From NCBI RefSeq assembly GCF_020831365.1, contig NZ_JAJHPV010000010.1, positions 124,001 to 188,000 of the forward strand: a DNA stretch of 64,000 bases, read 5' to 3'. This DNA is from Massilia agrisoli (GTDB taxonomy: Bacteria; Pseudomonadota; Gammaproteobacteria; Burkholderiales; Burkholderiaceae_D). The translations under genes were made by a program, and so were the position numbers. The notes beneath the pieces were generated by a model. The model had not been told where the DNA came from, did not search any database, and worked only from the letters and a program-made list of their open reading frames with translations. Positions 37,746 through 47,947 of this stretch are shown piece by piece (the first letter of the stretch is position 1; every line of letters begins with the position of its first letter).

Positions 37746-39296
37746 ATGCTGGGAATTTCGCGGCGCCGTCTTGCGGCCGCGGCGCTGTTGACCGCGCTGA
37801 CTGCCATTCTCGGCTACCTGTACAACCGTACCCAGGCCGCCGACATCGAAGCGCAAAACCAGGTGATGCTGAACCTGCGCGAACTCGAAAAGCTCGACGC
37901 CGAGTGGACCGTGAATATCCTGCGCTCGCACATCGGACTCGACACCGACTACGCCTCGCTGGCCGCGCCGCTCCCGCGCATGCGCGAGCTGCAGGCGCAG
38001 GTAACGGCCGCCCTGCCGATGGCGCGCGGCCCGGAAGCTGAACACGCCTACGGCGAAGTCGCGCGCGCGCTGCACGAAAAAACCGCGCTGGTCGAGCAGT
38101 TCAAGGCCCAGAACGCCGAACTGCGCAAATCGTTGATCTATTTTCCGCCTGCCGTCACCGAGCTGAAAAGCGACGTGACCGGCATCGGCGGCGCCACGGT
38201 GCCTGCACCGACTGTGCTGGCGCTGGACGCCGCGCTCAACGGGCTGCTCACCGACGTCCTGCGCTACAACCTCGCACCCGACGACGCGCTGGCGCGCCGG
38301 ATTGAAAAAGACATCGCGCTGACCATGCAGCACAAGAATGCGTTCTCGCCGGCGGTGCGCGAATCGGCCGAAACCATCGTCGCCCATGCGCGCGTCATCC
38401 TGCGTAACCGGGCGCTTGAAAACCAGCTGGAAACCCGCATCGCCGCGCTGGGCACGCCCGCCGCGCTCGACCGGCTCGGGCGCCTGTTCGACAAGGCTTT
38501 CGACCAGGGGCTGATCGAGAAGCAGCGTTTCCGCACCTTCCTGGCCATCTACTCGGGCATCCTGCTGCTGCTGCTGATTTACGTGGCACGGCGGCTGCTG
38601 CGCAGCTACACCATCATCGGCGTGGTCAACCGCAGCCTGCAGGCGGCAAACGAAACGCTGGAGCAGCGGGTCGCCCAGCGCACCGCGGAACTGGAAGCCC
38701 AGTCCGCGCAGCTGCAGCAACTGGCGCTGCACGACGGCCTGACTGGCCTGGTGAACTACGCCCAGCTTACCCGCTTGCTCGATCACGCGCTGGTGCGCGC
38801 CACGCGGCGCGGCACCATCGTGGTGGTGATGTTCATTGACCTGGACGGCTTCAAGGCGGTCAACGACACCTACGGCCACGCCACCGGCGACCTTGTGCTG
38901 AAGGCGGTCGCCGAACGTGTCCAGGCATGGCTGCGCAAGGAGGACGTGCTGGCGCGCCTCGGCGGCGACGAATTCGTCATCCTGCTGGAGGAAGTCAGCG
39001 GGCGCGAAGGGGCAGAACGCGTCGCCCAGCTGGCGCTCGACGCCATCCGCGGCATCAAGGAAGCGGGCGGGCATCCGGTCGAGATCTCAGCCAGCATCGG
39101 CATCAGCGCCACCTGCGGCGACTGGGGCGTGGAAGGCGCGGCCGACGCGCTCTTGGCCGAGGCGGACCAGGCCATGTACGTCGCCAAGCAAGGCGGCAAA
39201 TCGCGCTGGGCGCTCAGTCCCAAAGCCCAGTGGGATTCCTGCCCGGACCCGCGCAGCATCGCGCGCGTTAATGACGGCCGCGCCACGGCGGGTTAG
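37746..39296 (+). CDS. Membrane diguanylate cyclase with DAHL-type sensor and GGDEF domain
   Basis: Makes cyclic-di-GMP. The 516-residue protein has an N-terminal membrane segment (about 8-26), a periplasmic all-helical DAHL-like sensor (about 30-270), a second membrane segment (about 267-284), a coiled linker (LEQRVAQRTAELEAQ) and a GGDEF domain with intact LARLGGDEFVIL and the substrate-binding DLDGFKAVND. An RxxD inhibitory site is not evident: the residue four before GGDEF is part of KEDVLARL, so product inhibition may be absent. Ligand unknown. Confidence 0.94.
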   Translation: MLGISRRRLAAAALLTALTAILGYLYNRTQAADIEAQNQVMLNLRELEKLDAEWTVNILRSHIGLDTDYASLAAPLPRMRELQAQVTAALPMARGPEAEHAYGEVARALHEKTALVEQFKAQNAELRKSLIYFPPAVTELKSDVTGIGGATVPAPTVLALDAALNGLLTDVLRYNLAPDDALARRIEKDIALTMQHKNAFSPAVRESAETIVAHARVILRNRALENQLETRIAALGTPAALDRLGRLFDKAFDQGLIEKQRFRTFLAIYSGILLLLLIYVARRLLRSYTIIGVVNRSLQAANETLEQRVAQRTAELEAQSAQLQQLALHDGLTGLVNYAQLTRLLDHALVRATRRGTIVVVMFIDLDGFKAVNDTYGHATGDLVLKAVAERVQAWLRKEDVLARLGGDEFVILLEEVSGREGAERVAQLALDAIRGIKEAGGHPVEISASIGISATCGDWGVEGAADALLAEADQAMYVAKQGGKSRWALSPKAQWDSCPDPRSIARVNDGRATAG

Positions 39297-39384
39297 AGTA
39301 CGGGCTCTGCAAACGCAGTGCCAATTTGGGCTACAATGGCGCAATTGGTGCGGTGCACAATAATTGTCGAGCCAGGGGAATGCG

Positions 39385-40080
39385 ATGGGCAGCCTGTTCA
39401 AGAATCCGTTAAACCGTGACAGCGGCGCCGCCAGCGAGGCCGGCGCTGGCACCGTCGACGCGCACAAAAAGCGCAAGCGCACGGTGATGGTCAAGGAGCT
39501 GCGCGAGCGCGACCGCCGGCGCATGCTCAGGCACTTCCTCGCCCTCGACAACAGCGACCGGCTGCTACGCTTCGGCACCGCGCTGCCGGACGAGCTGGTG
39601 GAAGCCTACGTCGCCAGGATCGACTTCGAGCGCGACATGGTCTACGGCGTCTACAACCGCGTCTTCAAGCTCGTCGCGGTGGGGCACCTGGCGTTCGCCC
39701 CGAAAGAAAAATCTCCCGGCAAGATCGTGACGACGAAGGAACAGGTCGCCGAGTTTGGCGTATCGGTGTCGAAATCCGCGCGTGGCCTGGGAATCGGCTC
39801 GAAGCTGTTCGAACGCGCCGCGATCCACTGCCGCAACCAGGACGTCGACACGCTGTACATGCACTGCCTGTCATCGAACCAGGTGATGATGCGCATTGCG
39901 CGCAAGGCCGGCATGGAGATCGAGCGCGAGTACGGCGAGGCCGACGCCTACCTGCGGCTGCTGCCGGCAAACCCCGCCAGCATGCTGCAGGAAGCGCTGG
40001 AAGAGCAGTTCGCGACGATCGATTACACCTGGAAGGCCAACGCCCGCGCGGCGGCGAAATGGTTCAGCCCTAAGAAGTAA
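39385..40080 (+). CDS. GNAT family acetyltransferase
   Basis: A 231-residue GNAT protein. The ATG at 39385 has AGGGGA six bases upstream; a TTG at 39364 is a weaker choice. An acidic/basic N-terminal segment (DAHKKRKRTVMVKEL) precedes the fold, the AcCoA loop is SARGLGIGSKLFERA, and MHCLSSNQVMMRIARKAGM is the motif B region. C-terminal tail LPANPASMLQEALEEQFATID is long. It resembles the GNAT proteins that act on other proteins, but the target is unknown. A TACAAT at 39332-39337 could be a -10. Confidence 0.9.
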   Translation: MGSLFKNPLNRDSGAASEAGAGTVDAHKKRKRTVMVKELRERDRRRMLRHFLALDNSDRLLRFGTALPDELVEAYVARIDFERDMVYGVYNRVFKLVAVGHLAFAPKEKSPGKIVTTKEQVAEFGVSVSKSARGLGIGSKLFERAAIHCRNQDVDTLYMHCLSSNQVMMRIARKAGMEIEREYGEADAYLRLLPANPASMLQEALEEQFATIDYTWKANARAAAKWFSPKK

Positions 40081-40090
40081 CTACAAGAAC

Positions 40091-40170
40091 CGACGTCGTC
40101 CCTGCGAAGGCACGGACCCATAGCACCTGGGATCATACGTCTGTAGGTTCCTGCTTTCGCAGGAACGACG
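40091..40170. repeat. REP/REPIN-like paired inverted repeat, copy 3 (diverged)
   Basis: CGACGTCGTCCCTGCGAAGG at the left faces GTAGGTTCCTGC, TTTC, GCAGGAACGACG at 40143-40170. It is the most diverged copy: several stem positions are changed on both sides, mostly with compensating pairs. It sits between the convergent GNAT and lrp genes. Confidence 0.75.
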
Positions 40171-40189
40171 TTAAATCCTGCCACTGTCA

Positions 40190-40699
40190 TCAGACAATCG
40201 GCAGCGCGGTCGTGTCCTTGATCCGCTGCAGCGCGAAGCTTGATTTGACGTCGGCGACCGCCGGGTGTGACAGCAGCGTCTTCATCATGAATCGCGAGAA
40301 GTGGTCCATGTCCTCGACGTGCACCCGCAGCAGGTAGTCCATCTCGCCCGTCATCGCATAGCACGCCACCACTTCGGGCCAGTGCTCCACCGATTGGGCG
40401 AAGTCGGCATGCGGCGAACCGGTCGGCCTGCGCGCCCCGGCCGCGTTGGCGGCGACCTCGCTGTGCTTTTCAAGCCGCACGTTGACGTAGGCGAGCAGCC
40501 CCAGCCCGATCTTGGCCGGGTCGAGCAGCGCCACGTACTGGCGGATCACCCCGGTTTCTTCCAGCCGCTTGATGCGCCGAAGGCATGGCGACGGCGACAG
40601 GCTGACCTGGTCGGCGACGTCCTGGTTCGACAGGCGACCGTCGGCTTGCAAAATTGCAAGAATTTTGCGATCTGTTTTATCCAGCTCAATTTTTGACAT
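40190..40699 (-). CDS. Lrp/AsnC family transcriptional regulator
   Basis: A 169-residue regulator. The ATG at 40699 has GGAGGA upstream. The HTH is DKTDRKILAILQADGRLSNQ with SLSPSPCLRRIKRLEE as recognition helix; the C-terminal RAM ligand domain has EVVACYAMTGEMDYLLRVHVEDM. An insert at about residues 82-97 (AANAAGARRPTGSPHADF) makes it about 15 residues longer than typical Lrp. It is divergent from hppD, so it probably controls it, with tyrosine or phenylalanine as a guess for the effector. Confidence 0.93.
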   Translation of the reverse strand: MSKIELDKTDRKILAILQADGRLSNQDVADQVSLSPSPCLRRIKRLEETGVIRQYVALLDPAKIGLGLLAYVNVRLEKHSEVAANAAGARRPTGSPHADFAQSVEHWPEVVACYAMTGEMDYLLRVHVEDMDHFSRFMMKTLLSHPAVADVKSSFALQRIKDTTALPIV

Positions 40700-40710
40700 A
40701 AATCCTCCGC

Positions 40711-40743
40711 TTTGCGCATTCGTACGCAATATTATTGCGCAAA
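40711..40743. promoter_or_regulatory. Palindrome in the lrp-hppD divergent region
   Basis: TTTGCGCA (40711-40718) and TGCGCAAA (40736-40743) are perfect inverted arms with a 17-base AT-rich spacer. They lie between the two starts, 12 bases upstream of the Lrp start codon. A TATACT at 40793-40798 could be the hppD -10. Spacing fits an Lrp-type dimer site and autoregulation. Confidence 0.55.
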
Positions 40744-40825
40744 ACGGCCGGGCGGGGATAGTGATTGAAATTTTATGCCGGGGGTGCCGGACTATACTTG
40801 TCGCCTAAATCGCCAGGAGACAAAC

Positions 40826-41956
<1,131 letters not shown>

Positions 41957-41996
41957 AAACCAAAGCCGCACAAGCACCACATAACGGAGACACGCA

Positions 41997-44900
41997 ATGA
42001 ATGCACCACTAGACCGTTCGGCCCTGGAACCCCAGCCGTCGCACGAGATTTCGCTCGACGACAAATGGACCCTGGAGCGCGGCCGCGCCTTCATGACCGG
42101 CACCCAGGCCCTGATCCGCCTGCCGATGATGCAGCGCGCGCGTGACCTGAAGGCTGGCCTGAACACGGCTGGCTACATCACGGGCTACCGCGGTTCGCCG
42201 GTGACCAGCATCGACATGACCGCCGTGAAGGCCAAGAAGCATCTCGACGCGCACCACGTCAAGTTCCATCCCGGGATGAACGAAGACCTGGCCGCGACGG
42301 CAGTGTGGGGCACGCAGCAGACCAACCTGTACAAGGACGCCAACTACGACGGCGTGTTCGCCATGTGGTACGGCAAAGGCCCGGGCGTGGACCGCTGCGG
42401 CGACGTTTTCAAGCACGGTAACAACGCCGGCAGCTCGAAGAATGGCGGCGTGCTGATTTTGGCCGGCGACGACCACGCGGCCAAATCGTCGTCCACCGCG
42501 CACCAGTCCGACCACATCCTGAACGCATGCGGCATCCCGGTTCTGTATCCATCGTCGGTGCAGGAATACATCGACTATGGCCTGCACGCGTGGGCCATGA
42601 GCCGCTACACCGGCCTGTGGGTGTCGATGAAGTGCGTGACCGACATCATCGAGTCGGGCGCAGTGGTCGACTTTGACCCTGACCGCGTGCAGATTGTCAC
42701 CCCAACCGATTTCGAGCTGCCAGCCGGTGGCCTGAACATCCGCTGGCCGGACGCCATCCTGGACCAGGAAGTCCGGATGAACAACTACAAGTGGTACGCC
42801 GCGCTGGCCTACGCGCGCGCCAATAAACTCAACAAGATCATCTGGGACAGCCCGAAGGCGAAGATCGGCATCATCACCGCCGGCAAATCCTACCTGGACA
42901 CGCGCCAGGCGCTGGCCGACCTGGGCATCGACGAGCAGGCCGCAGCCGACATCGGCATCCGCCTGTACAAGATCGGCATGACCTGGCCGCTCGAAGCGGA
43001 AGGCGTGCATGAATTCGCGCGCGGCCTGGACGAGATCCTGGTGGTCGAAGAAAAGCGCCAGGTGCTCGAGTACGCACTGAAGGAAGAGCTGTACAACCTG
43101 CCGGACGGCGAACGTCCGCGCGTGGTGGGCAAGTTCGACGACACCGGCGAGTGGCACAACAAGAACCACACCGGCCACGGTGACTGGCTGCTGCCGGCGA
43201 CCTACGAACTGAGCCCGGCGCAAATCGCGCGCGCCATCGCCAGCCGTATTTCGCACTACAGCGCCGGCCACCCGGTCGAGCAGCGCGTCAAGGAACGAGT
43301 CGCCTTCCTCGAAGCGAAAGAGCTGGTACTCAAGAACATCCCGGCCAAGGCCAACCCGGAAACCGACCGCATCCCGTACTTCTGCTCCGGTTGCCCGCAC
43401 AACAGCTCGACCAAGGTGCCGGAAGGTTCGCGCGCGCTGGCAGGCATCGGTTGCCACTACATGGTGCTGTGGATGGACCGCGAGACCTCGACCTTCACCC
43501 ACATGGGCGCCGAAGGCGTCACCTGGGTCGGCCAGGCGCCGTTTACCAGCGAAAAGCACGTGTTCACCAACCTTGGCGACGGTACCTACTTCCACTCGGG
43601 GATCCTGGCGATCCGCGCAGCGGTGGCGGCCAAGGTCAATATCACCTACAAGATCCTGTTTAACGACGCGGTCGCGATGACCGGTGGCCAGAACCATGAC
43701 GGCGAACTCGATCCGGGCATGATCAGCCGCCAGATCGCAGCCGAAGGCGTTACCCCGATCATCGTCGTTACCGACGAACCGGAAAAGTACCCTGCAGATT
43801 ACAACTGGGCGCCAGGCGTCACCGTACGCCACCGCTCCGAACTGATGGACGTGCAGCGCGAACTGCGCGACAAGCCGGGCGTGTCGGCGATGATCTACGA
43901 TCAGACCTGCGCATCCGAGAAGCGCCGCCGCCGGAAAAAAGGCGAATACCCCGACCCAGCCAAGCGTGCCGTCATCAACGAAGCCGTCTGCGAAGGCTGC
44001 GGCGATTGCTCGGTGAAGTCGAACTGCCTGTCGGTGGAACCGCTGGAAACTGAACTGGGCCGCAAGCGCCAGATCAACCAGTCATCGTGCAACAAGGATT
44101 TCTCGTGCGTTTCCGGTTTCTGCCCGTCGTTCGTGACGGTGGAAGGCGGCGCGCTGAAGAAGCCGAAGAAGGCTGCCACGACTGAAGCGGCGCCGCCGGT
44201 ACTGCCGACGCCAGTAATCCCTTCGGTCGAAACGCCGTTCGGCATCCTGGTCGCTGGTATCGGCGGCACCGGCGTGGTGACGGTCGGCCAGATCCTGGCG
44301 ATGGCGGCCCACGTCGAAGGCAAGGGCGCGCTGGTCCTCGACCAGAGCGGCCTGGCCCAGAAGGGCGGCCCGGTCATGTCGCACGTACGCCTGGCGAACA
44401 ACCAGGCCGACCTGCACTCGACCCGCGTCGGCACCGGCAGCGCCGACCTCGTGATCGGCTGCGACCAGATCGTCACCGCCAGCCGCGATGCCCTGTCGCG
44501 CATGGGCGAAGGGCGCACCTGGGCAGCCGTCAATTCGAGCGGCGCCACCACCGCGGCGTTCGTGAAGAACCCTGACTGGCAGTTCCCGGGCGAAGGCTCG
44601 AAGGGCGCCATCCTGCAGGCGTGCGGCGCGCAGAATGTCGAATTCGTCGACGCCGGCCAGATCGCTACCGCGCTGATGGGAGACTCGATCGCCACCAACA
44701 TGTTCATGCTTGGCTACGCGTGGCAAAAAGGCCGCGTGCCGCTGACGGAAGCGTCGATCCTGAAAGCGATTGAACTGAACGGCGTGTCGGTGGGCTTCAA
44801 CAAGTCGGCCTTCAACTGGGGCCGTAGCGCCGCGCACGACCTGGCATCGGTCACAAAGCTGACCACACCGGCCAAGGTCATCGAGTTCAAGCGCACCCAG

Positions 44901-45551
44901 ACGCTGGACGACATCATCAGCCGCCGCGTCGAGCTGCTGACTGCTTACCAGGACGTGGCGTACGCGCAGCAGTACAAGTCGTTCGTCGACCAGGTGCGGG
45001 CTGAGGAAGAAAAGCTGGGCAAGGGCACGCGCCTGACCGAAGCGGTTGCGCGCTACTACTACAAGCTGATGGCGTACAAGGACGAGTATGAGGTCGCCCG
45101 GCTGTACACCGACGGCGCGTTCAAGGAAAAGATCGCGGGCATGTTTGAAGGCGACTACCAGCTCAAGTTCCACCTGGCGCCGCCGCTGCTGGCAAAGCAC
45201 GACAGTAATGGTCAGCTGATCAAGCAGGAGTTCGGCCCGTGGATGATGAAGGCGTTCGGCCTGCTGGCCAAGCTGAAGGGCCTGCGTGGCGGTATGTTCG
45301 ACGTGTTCGGCTACACGGCGGAGCGCAAGATGGAACGCGCCCTGATCACCGAGTACCGCAATACGGTCGGCGGCCTGCTGCCGAAGCTGAATGCGACGAA
45401 CCTGTCGCAAGCGGTAGCGATTGCCAGCATCCCTGAAGACATCCGCGGCTACGGCCACGTGAAGGAGCGTCACCTGAAGGCGGCCAAGGAGAAGGAAGCA
45501 GCGCTGCTGGCAAACTTCGGCAAGGCGATTGAGATAACGCGCGTAGCGTAG
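41997..45551 (+). CDS. Fused indolepyruvate ferredoxin oxidoreductase (IorA/IorB-like)
   Basis: A large fused enzyme that oxidatively decarboxylates arylpyruvates (indolepyruvate, phenylpyruvate, hydroxyphenylpyruvate) to acyl-CoA with ferredoxin. The 1184-residue protein has an N-terminal pyrimidine domain (GYRGSPVTSIDM), a TPP domain with GQNHDGELDPG, an iron-sulfur segment at about 660-710 with many Cys (CEGCGDCSVKSNC and CNKDFSCVSGFCPSF), and the gamma domain GIGGTGVVTVGQIL with SGLAQKGGPVMSHVR. The C-terminal 200 residues are DUF6537-like. It follows hppD, consistent with aromatic amino acid catabolism. Confidence 0.95.
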   Translation: MNAPLDRSALEPQPSHEISLDDKWTLERGRAFMTGTQALIRLPMMQRARDLKAGLNTAGYITGYRGSPVTSIDMTAVKAKKHLDAHHVKFHPGMNEDLAATAVWGTQQTNLYKDANYDGVFAMWYGKGPGVDRCGDVFKHGNNAGSSKNGGVLILAGDDHAAKSSSTAHQSDHILNACGIPVLYPSSVQEYIDYGLHAWAMSRYTGLWVSMKCVTDIIESGAVVDFDPDRVQIVTPTDFELPAGGLNIRWPDAILDQEVRMNNYKWYAALAYARANKLNKIIWDSPKAKIGIITAGKSYLDTRQALADLGIDEQAAADIGIRLYKIGMTWPLEAEGVHEFARGLDEILVVEEKRQVLEYALKEELYNLPDGERPRVVGKFDDTGEWHNKNHTGHGDWLLPATYELSPAQIARAIASRISHYSAGHPVEQRVKERVAFLEAKELVLKNIPAKANPETDRIPYFCSGCPHNSSTKVPEGSRALAGIGCHYMVLWMDRETSTFTHMGAEGVTWVGQAPFTSEKHVFTNLGDGTYFHSGILAIRAAVAAKVNITYKILFNDAVAMTGGQNHDGELDPGMISRQIAAEGVTPIIVVTDEPEKYPADYNWAPGVTVRHRSELMDVQRELRDKPGVSAMIYDQTCASEKRRRRKKGEYPDPAKRAVINEAVCEGCGDCSVKSNCLSVEPLETELGRKRQINQSSCNKDFSCVSGFCPSFVTVEGGALKKPKKAATTEAAPPVLPTPVIPSVETPFGILVAGIGGTGVVTVGQILAMAAHVEGKGALVLDQSGLAQKGGPVMSHVRLANNQADLHSTRVGTGSADLVIGCDQIVTASRDALSRMGEGRTWAAVNSSGATTAAFVKNPDWQFPGEGSKGAILQACGAQNVEFVDAGQIATALMGDSIATNMFMLGYAWQKGRVPLTEASILKAIELNGVSVGFNKSAFNWGRSAAHDLASVTKLTTPAKVIEFKRTQTLDDIISRRVELLTAYQDVAYAQQYKSFVDQVRAEEEKLGKGTRLTEAVARYYYKLMAYKDEYEVARLYTDGAFKEKIAGMFEGDYQLKFHLAPPLLAKHDSNGQLIKQEFGPWMMKAFGLLAKLKGLRGGMFDVFGYTAERKMERALITEYRNTVGGLLPKLNATNLSQAVAIASIPEDIRGYGHVKERHLKAAKEKEAALLANFGKAIEITRVA

Positions 45552-45564
45552 GTTAGAGTTACAC

Positions 45565-45657
45565 GTAGGGCGGACAAGCGAAGCGCCTCCGCCGAATTAC
45601 CATGCGCCGCGTTGACGCATGAAATTCGGCGGAGGCGCTTTCGCTTTTCCGCCCTAC
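45565..45657. repeat. Long imperfect inverted repeat
   Basis: GTAGGGCGGA at 45565 faces the mirror CCGCCCTAC ending at 45657. The inner parts are AAGCGCCTCCGCCGAATT and ATTCGGCGGAGGCGCTT. The arms are about 34 bases each with a loop near 45600-45620. It lies after the oxidoreductase stop and may serve as a terminator, but the length and similarity to intergenic repeats of Burkholderiales suggest a mobile or dispersed repeat. Confidence 0.75.
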
Positions 45658-45694
45658 AATACGCATCAGCCAACAATTTAAATGGAGACCCACC

Positions 45695-46078
45695 ATGCAA
45701 GCCAAAGGCGCCTTCGAAGTCCAGCTCAAGCCCGCGCCACCGGAACCCGGTCGCGCCCGCGTCGGCCGCATGCTAATGGACAAACAATACTTCGGCGAAC
45801 TCGTCGCAACCGCCCAAGGCGAAATGCTCTCTGCCGGCAACCCCGCCGCCGGTTCAGCCTCCTACGTCGCCATCGAACACGTCTCGGGCGCCCTCAACGG
45901 CAAGCAAGGCGATTTCGCCCTGGCCCACGCCGGCACGATGCACAACGGCGCCAATGACCTGACGATCACCATCGTCCCCGGCTCCGGCACCGGCGAACTT
46001 ATCGGCATCTCTGGCAAGCTCGCGCTGAGCATTGTCGAAAACCAGCACTTCTACGAGATCGACTACACGCTGGCTTAA
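45695..46078 (+). CDS. DUF3224 domain protein
   Basis: A 127-residue beta-rich protein of the DUF3224 family, structurally related to the allene oxide cyclase/avidin-like barrel. Family blocks are GKQGDFALAHAGTMH and PGSGTGELIGISGKL. No signal peptide. Function unknown. GGAG precedes the ATG by nine bases. Confidence 0.9.
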   Translation: MQAKGAFEVQLKPAPPEPGRARVGRMLMDKQYFGELVATAQGEMLSAGNPAAGSASYVAIEHVSGALNGKQGDFALAHAGTMHNGANDLTITIVPGSGTGELIGISGKLALSIVENQHFYEIDYTLA

Positions 46079-46138
46079 CACCTGGCAGCGAAAACGCGAC
46101 TATAATTTCCGGCTTACAATCCTGCCGGAGCTTTGTCG

Positions 46139-47896
46139 ATGATTCGTTCTGCGTTACTGCTTGCACTCCTGTCCGCTGTTCCCTTTGCCCACGCCGCGCC
46201 TGACCTGACGACTGTCTCCGAACGTTCGGGCTTCCAGCGTACCGGCCGCTACGACGAAGTGATCAAGCTGTGCGCAGACTTCCAGCGCGCCTATCCTAAG
46301 CAGGTGAAGTGCGTCGACTTCGGCACCACGCCTGAAGGCCGTCCAATGAAGGCGCTGATCGTCACGCGCACAGGCGCCTTTACGCCGCAGGCGGCAAAGC
46401 AGCGCGGCCTGCCGGTGGTGCTGGTCCAAGGTGGTATCCACGCGGGCGAAATCGATGGCAAGGATGCCGGCTTCCTGGCGCTGCGCGAGGTGTTGGAGAA
46501 CAAAGCGGCGCCGGGTGCGCTCGACAAGCAGGTGCTGCTGTTTGTCCCGGTCTTCAACGTCGACGGCCATGAGCGCTTCAAGGAATGGAACCGCCCCAAC
46601 CAGCGCGGCCCGGTGGAGATGGGCTGGCGCACCACGGCGCAGAACTTCAACCTGAACCGCGACTACGTCAAGGCTGACGCGCCGGAGATGCAGGCCATGC
46701 TGGCGCTGGTGAACGCATGGGACCCGCTGGCCTATGTTGACCTGCACGTGACGAACGGCGCCAAGTTCGAGCACGACGTGTCGATCCAGGTCGAGCCGGT
46801 GCATTCGGCTGACGTCGAGTTCCGCAAGGCCGGCCTGGCGCTGCGCGACAACGTGCTGGCCGATATCGAAAAGCAGGGCTCGATGCCGCATGCGTTTTAT
46901 ATGTCATTCGTGGAGACTGACAACCCGCAGTCGGGCTTCGTCGATGGCGTGTCGGACCCGCGCTTCTCGACCGGCTACTTCCCGCTGCGGAACCGCCTGG
47001 CGATGCTGGTCGAAACGCACTCGTGGAAGGATTACCCGACCCGCGTGCGCGTCACGCGCAACACCGTGGTGTCGGTGCTGGCGCAGGTAGCGCAGCACGG
47101 CAAGGTGTGGCAAAAGGCTGCGCATGAAGCGGACGCGCGCGCTGCGAGCCTCGGCGGCAGCACTGTCCCCATGACCTACAAGGCGAGCGACAAGGTTCGC
47201 ATGATCGACTTCCGCGGCTACGCGTACACGCGCACCCCATCGGATGTCTCGGGCATCCTGATGACGCGCTACGACGAGACCAAGCCGCAGATCTGGACCG
47301 TACCGCTGCGCGACGACATCGTGCCTGACCTGTCGCTGACCGCGCCGAAGGCTGGCTACATCGTGCCGGCGGCGCACGCGGCGATGGTGGCGGCCAAACT
47401 GAAACAGCACGGCATCAGCTACCGCACACTGGACAAGGAAGCCAGGGCGGACGTCGAGACCTTCCGCGCCGACAAAGCGACCTTCGGCGCCGGCTCGCTC
47501 GAATCGCGCCAGCGACTGACCCTGGAAGGCGACTGGAAGCCGGAAGCGCGCACGCTGGCAAAGGGGATGTTGTTCGTGCCGATCGCGCAGCCGAAGGCCC
47601 GGCTGGTGATGGCGATGTTCGAGCCAAAGGCGCCGGACTCGATCCTGGCCTGGGGCGGTTTTAACAACGCCTTCGAGCGCAAGGAGTACATGGAAGAGTA
47701 TGTGGCCGAGGACGTCGCCCGCGAGCAGATGGCGGCTGATCCGGCCATCGCGGCCGAGTTCAGGAAGCGCCTCGAGACCGATCCGGCGTTTGCCAAGAAC
47801 CCGCACGCGCGGCTGGAGTTCTTCGCGAAGCGTCACGCATCGTACGATGAGCGCTACAACATGTATCCGGTGCTGCGCGCGAACTTAGCACCGTAA
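46139..47896 (+). CDS. Secreted M14-family metallocarboxypeptidase
   Basis: A zinc peptidase of family M14. GGAG eight bases upstream sets the ATG at 46139; the TTG six bases before is rejected. A signal peptide (IRSALLLALLSAVPFAHA) is followed by the zinc site HxxE in GGIHAGEIDGKD, the third ligand in DLHVTNG, and the catalytic Glu in MLVETHSWKD. The 585-residue protein is larger than classical carboxypeptidases; its C-terminal 200 residues are an additional domain I cannot name. Substrate unknown. It may be exported by Sec; T2SS export is possible but unproven. Confidence 0.93.
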   Translation: MIRSALLLALLSAVPFAHAAPDLTTVSERSGFQRTGRYDEVIKLCADFQRAYPKQVKCVDFGTTPEGRPMKALIVTRTGAFTPQAAKQRGLPVVLVQGGIHAGEIDGKDAGFLALREVLENKAAPGALDKQVLLFVPVFNVDGHERFKEWNRPNQRGPVEMGWRTTAQNFNLNRDYVKADAPEMQAMLALVNAWDPLAYVDLHVTNGAKFEHDVSIQVEPVHSADVEFRKAGLALRDNVLADIEKQGSMPHAFYMSFVETDNPQSGFVDGVSDPRFSTGYFPLRNRLAMLVETHSWKDYPTRVRVTRNTVVSVLAQVAQHGKVWQKAAHEADARAASLGGSTVPMTYKASDKVRMIDFRGYAYTRTPSDVSGILMTRYDETKPQIWTVPLRDDIVPDLSLTAPKAGYIVPAAHAAMVAAKLKQHGISYRTLDKEARADVETFRADKATFGAGSLESRQRLTLEGDWKPEARTLAKGMLFVPIAQPKARLVMAMFEPKAPDSILAWGGFNNAFERKEYMEEYVAEDVAREQMAADPAIAAEFRKRLETDPAFAKNPHARLEFFAKRHASYDERYNMYPVLRANLAP

Positions 47897-47905
47897 TGTA
47901 CCTGT

Positions 47906-47933
47906 CCCGCGCGGCCAACACGGCCGCGGCGGG
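47906..47933. terminator. GC-rich hairpin between convergent genes
   Basis: CCCGCGCGGCC (47906-47916) pairs with GGCCGC plus GCGGG (47922-47933) with one bulge. It lies between the M14 stop and the DUF819 stop. No T-run on either side, so termination is only a suggestion. Confidence 0.4.
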
Positions 47934-47947
47934 AAATTAGGTGAACC

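Noticed and set aside
42009-43832. Long antisense open frame under the indolepyruvate oxidoreductase gene
   Set aside because: Same GC-skew artefact. The sense protein has TPP and iron-sulfur motifs.
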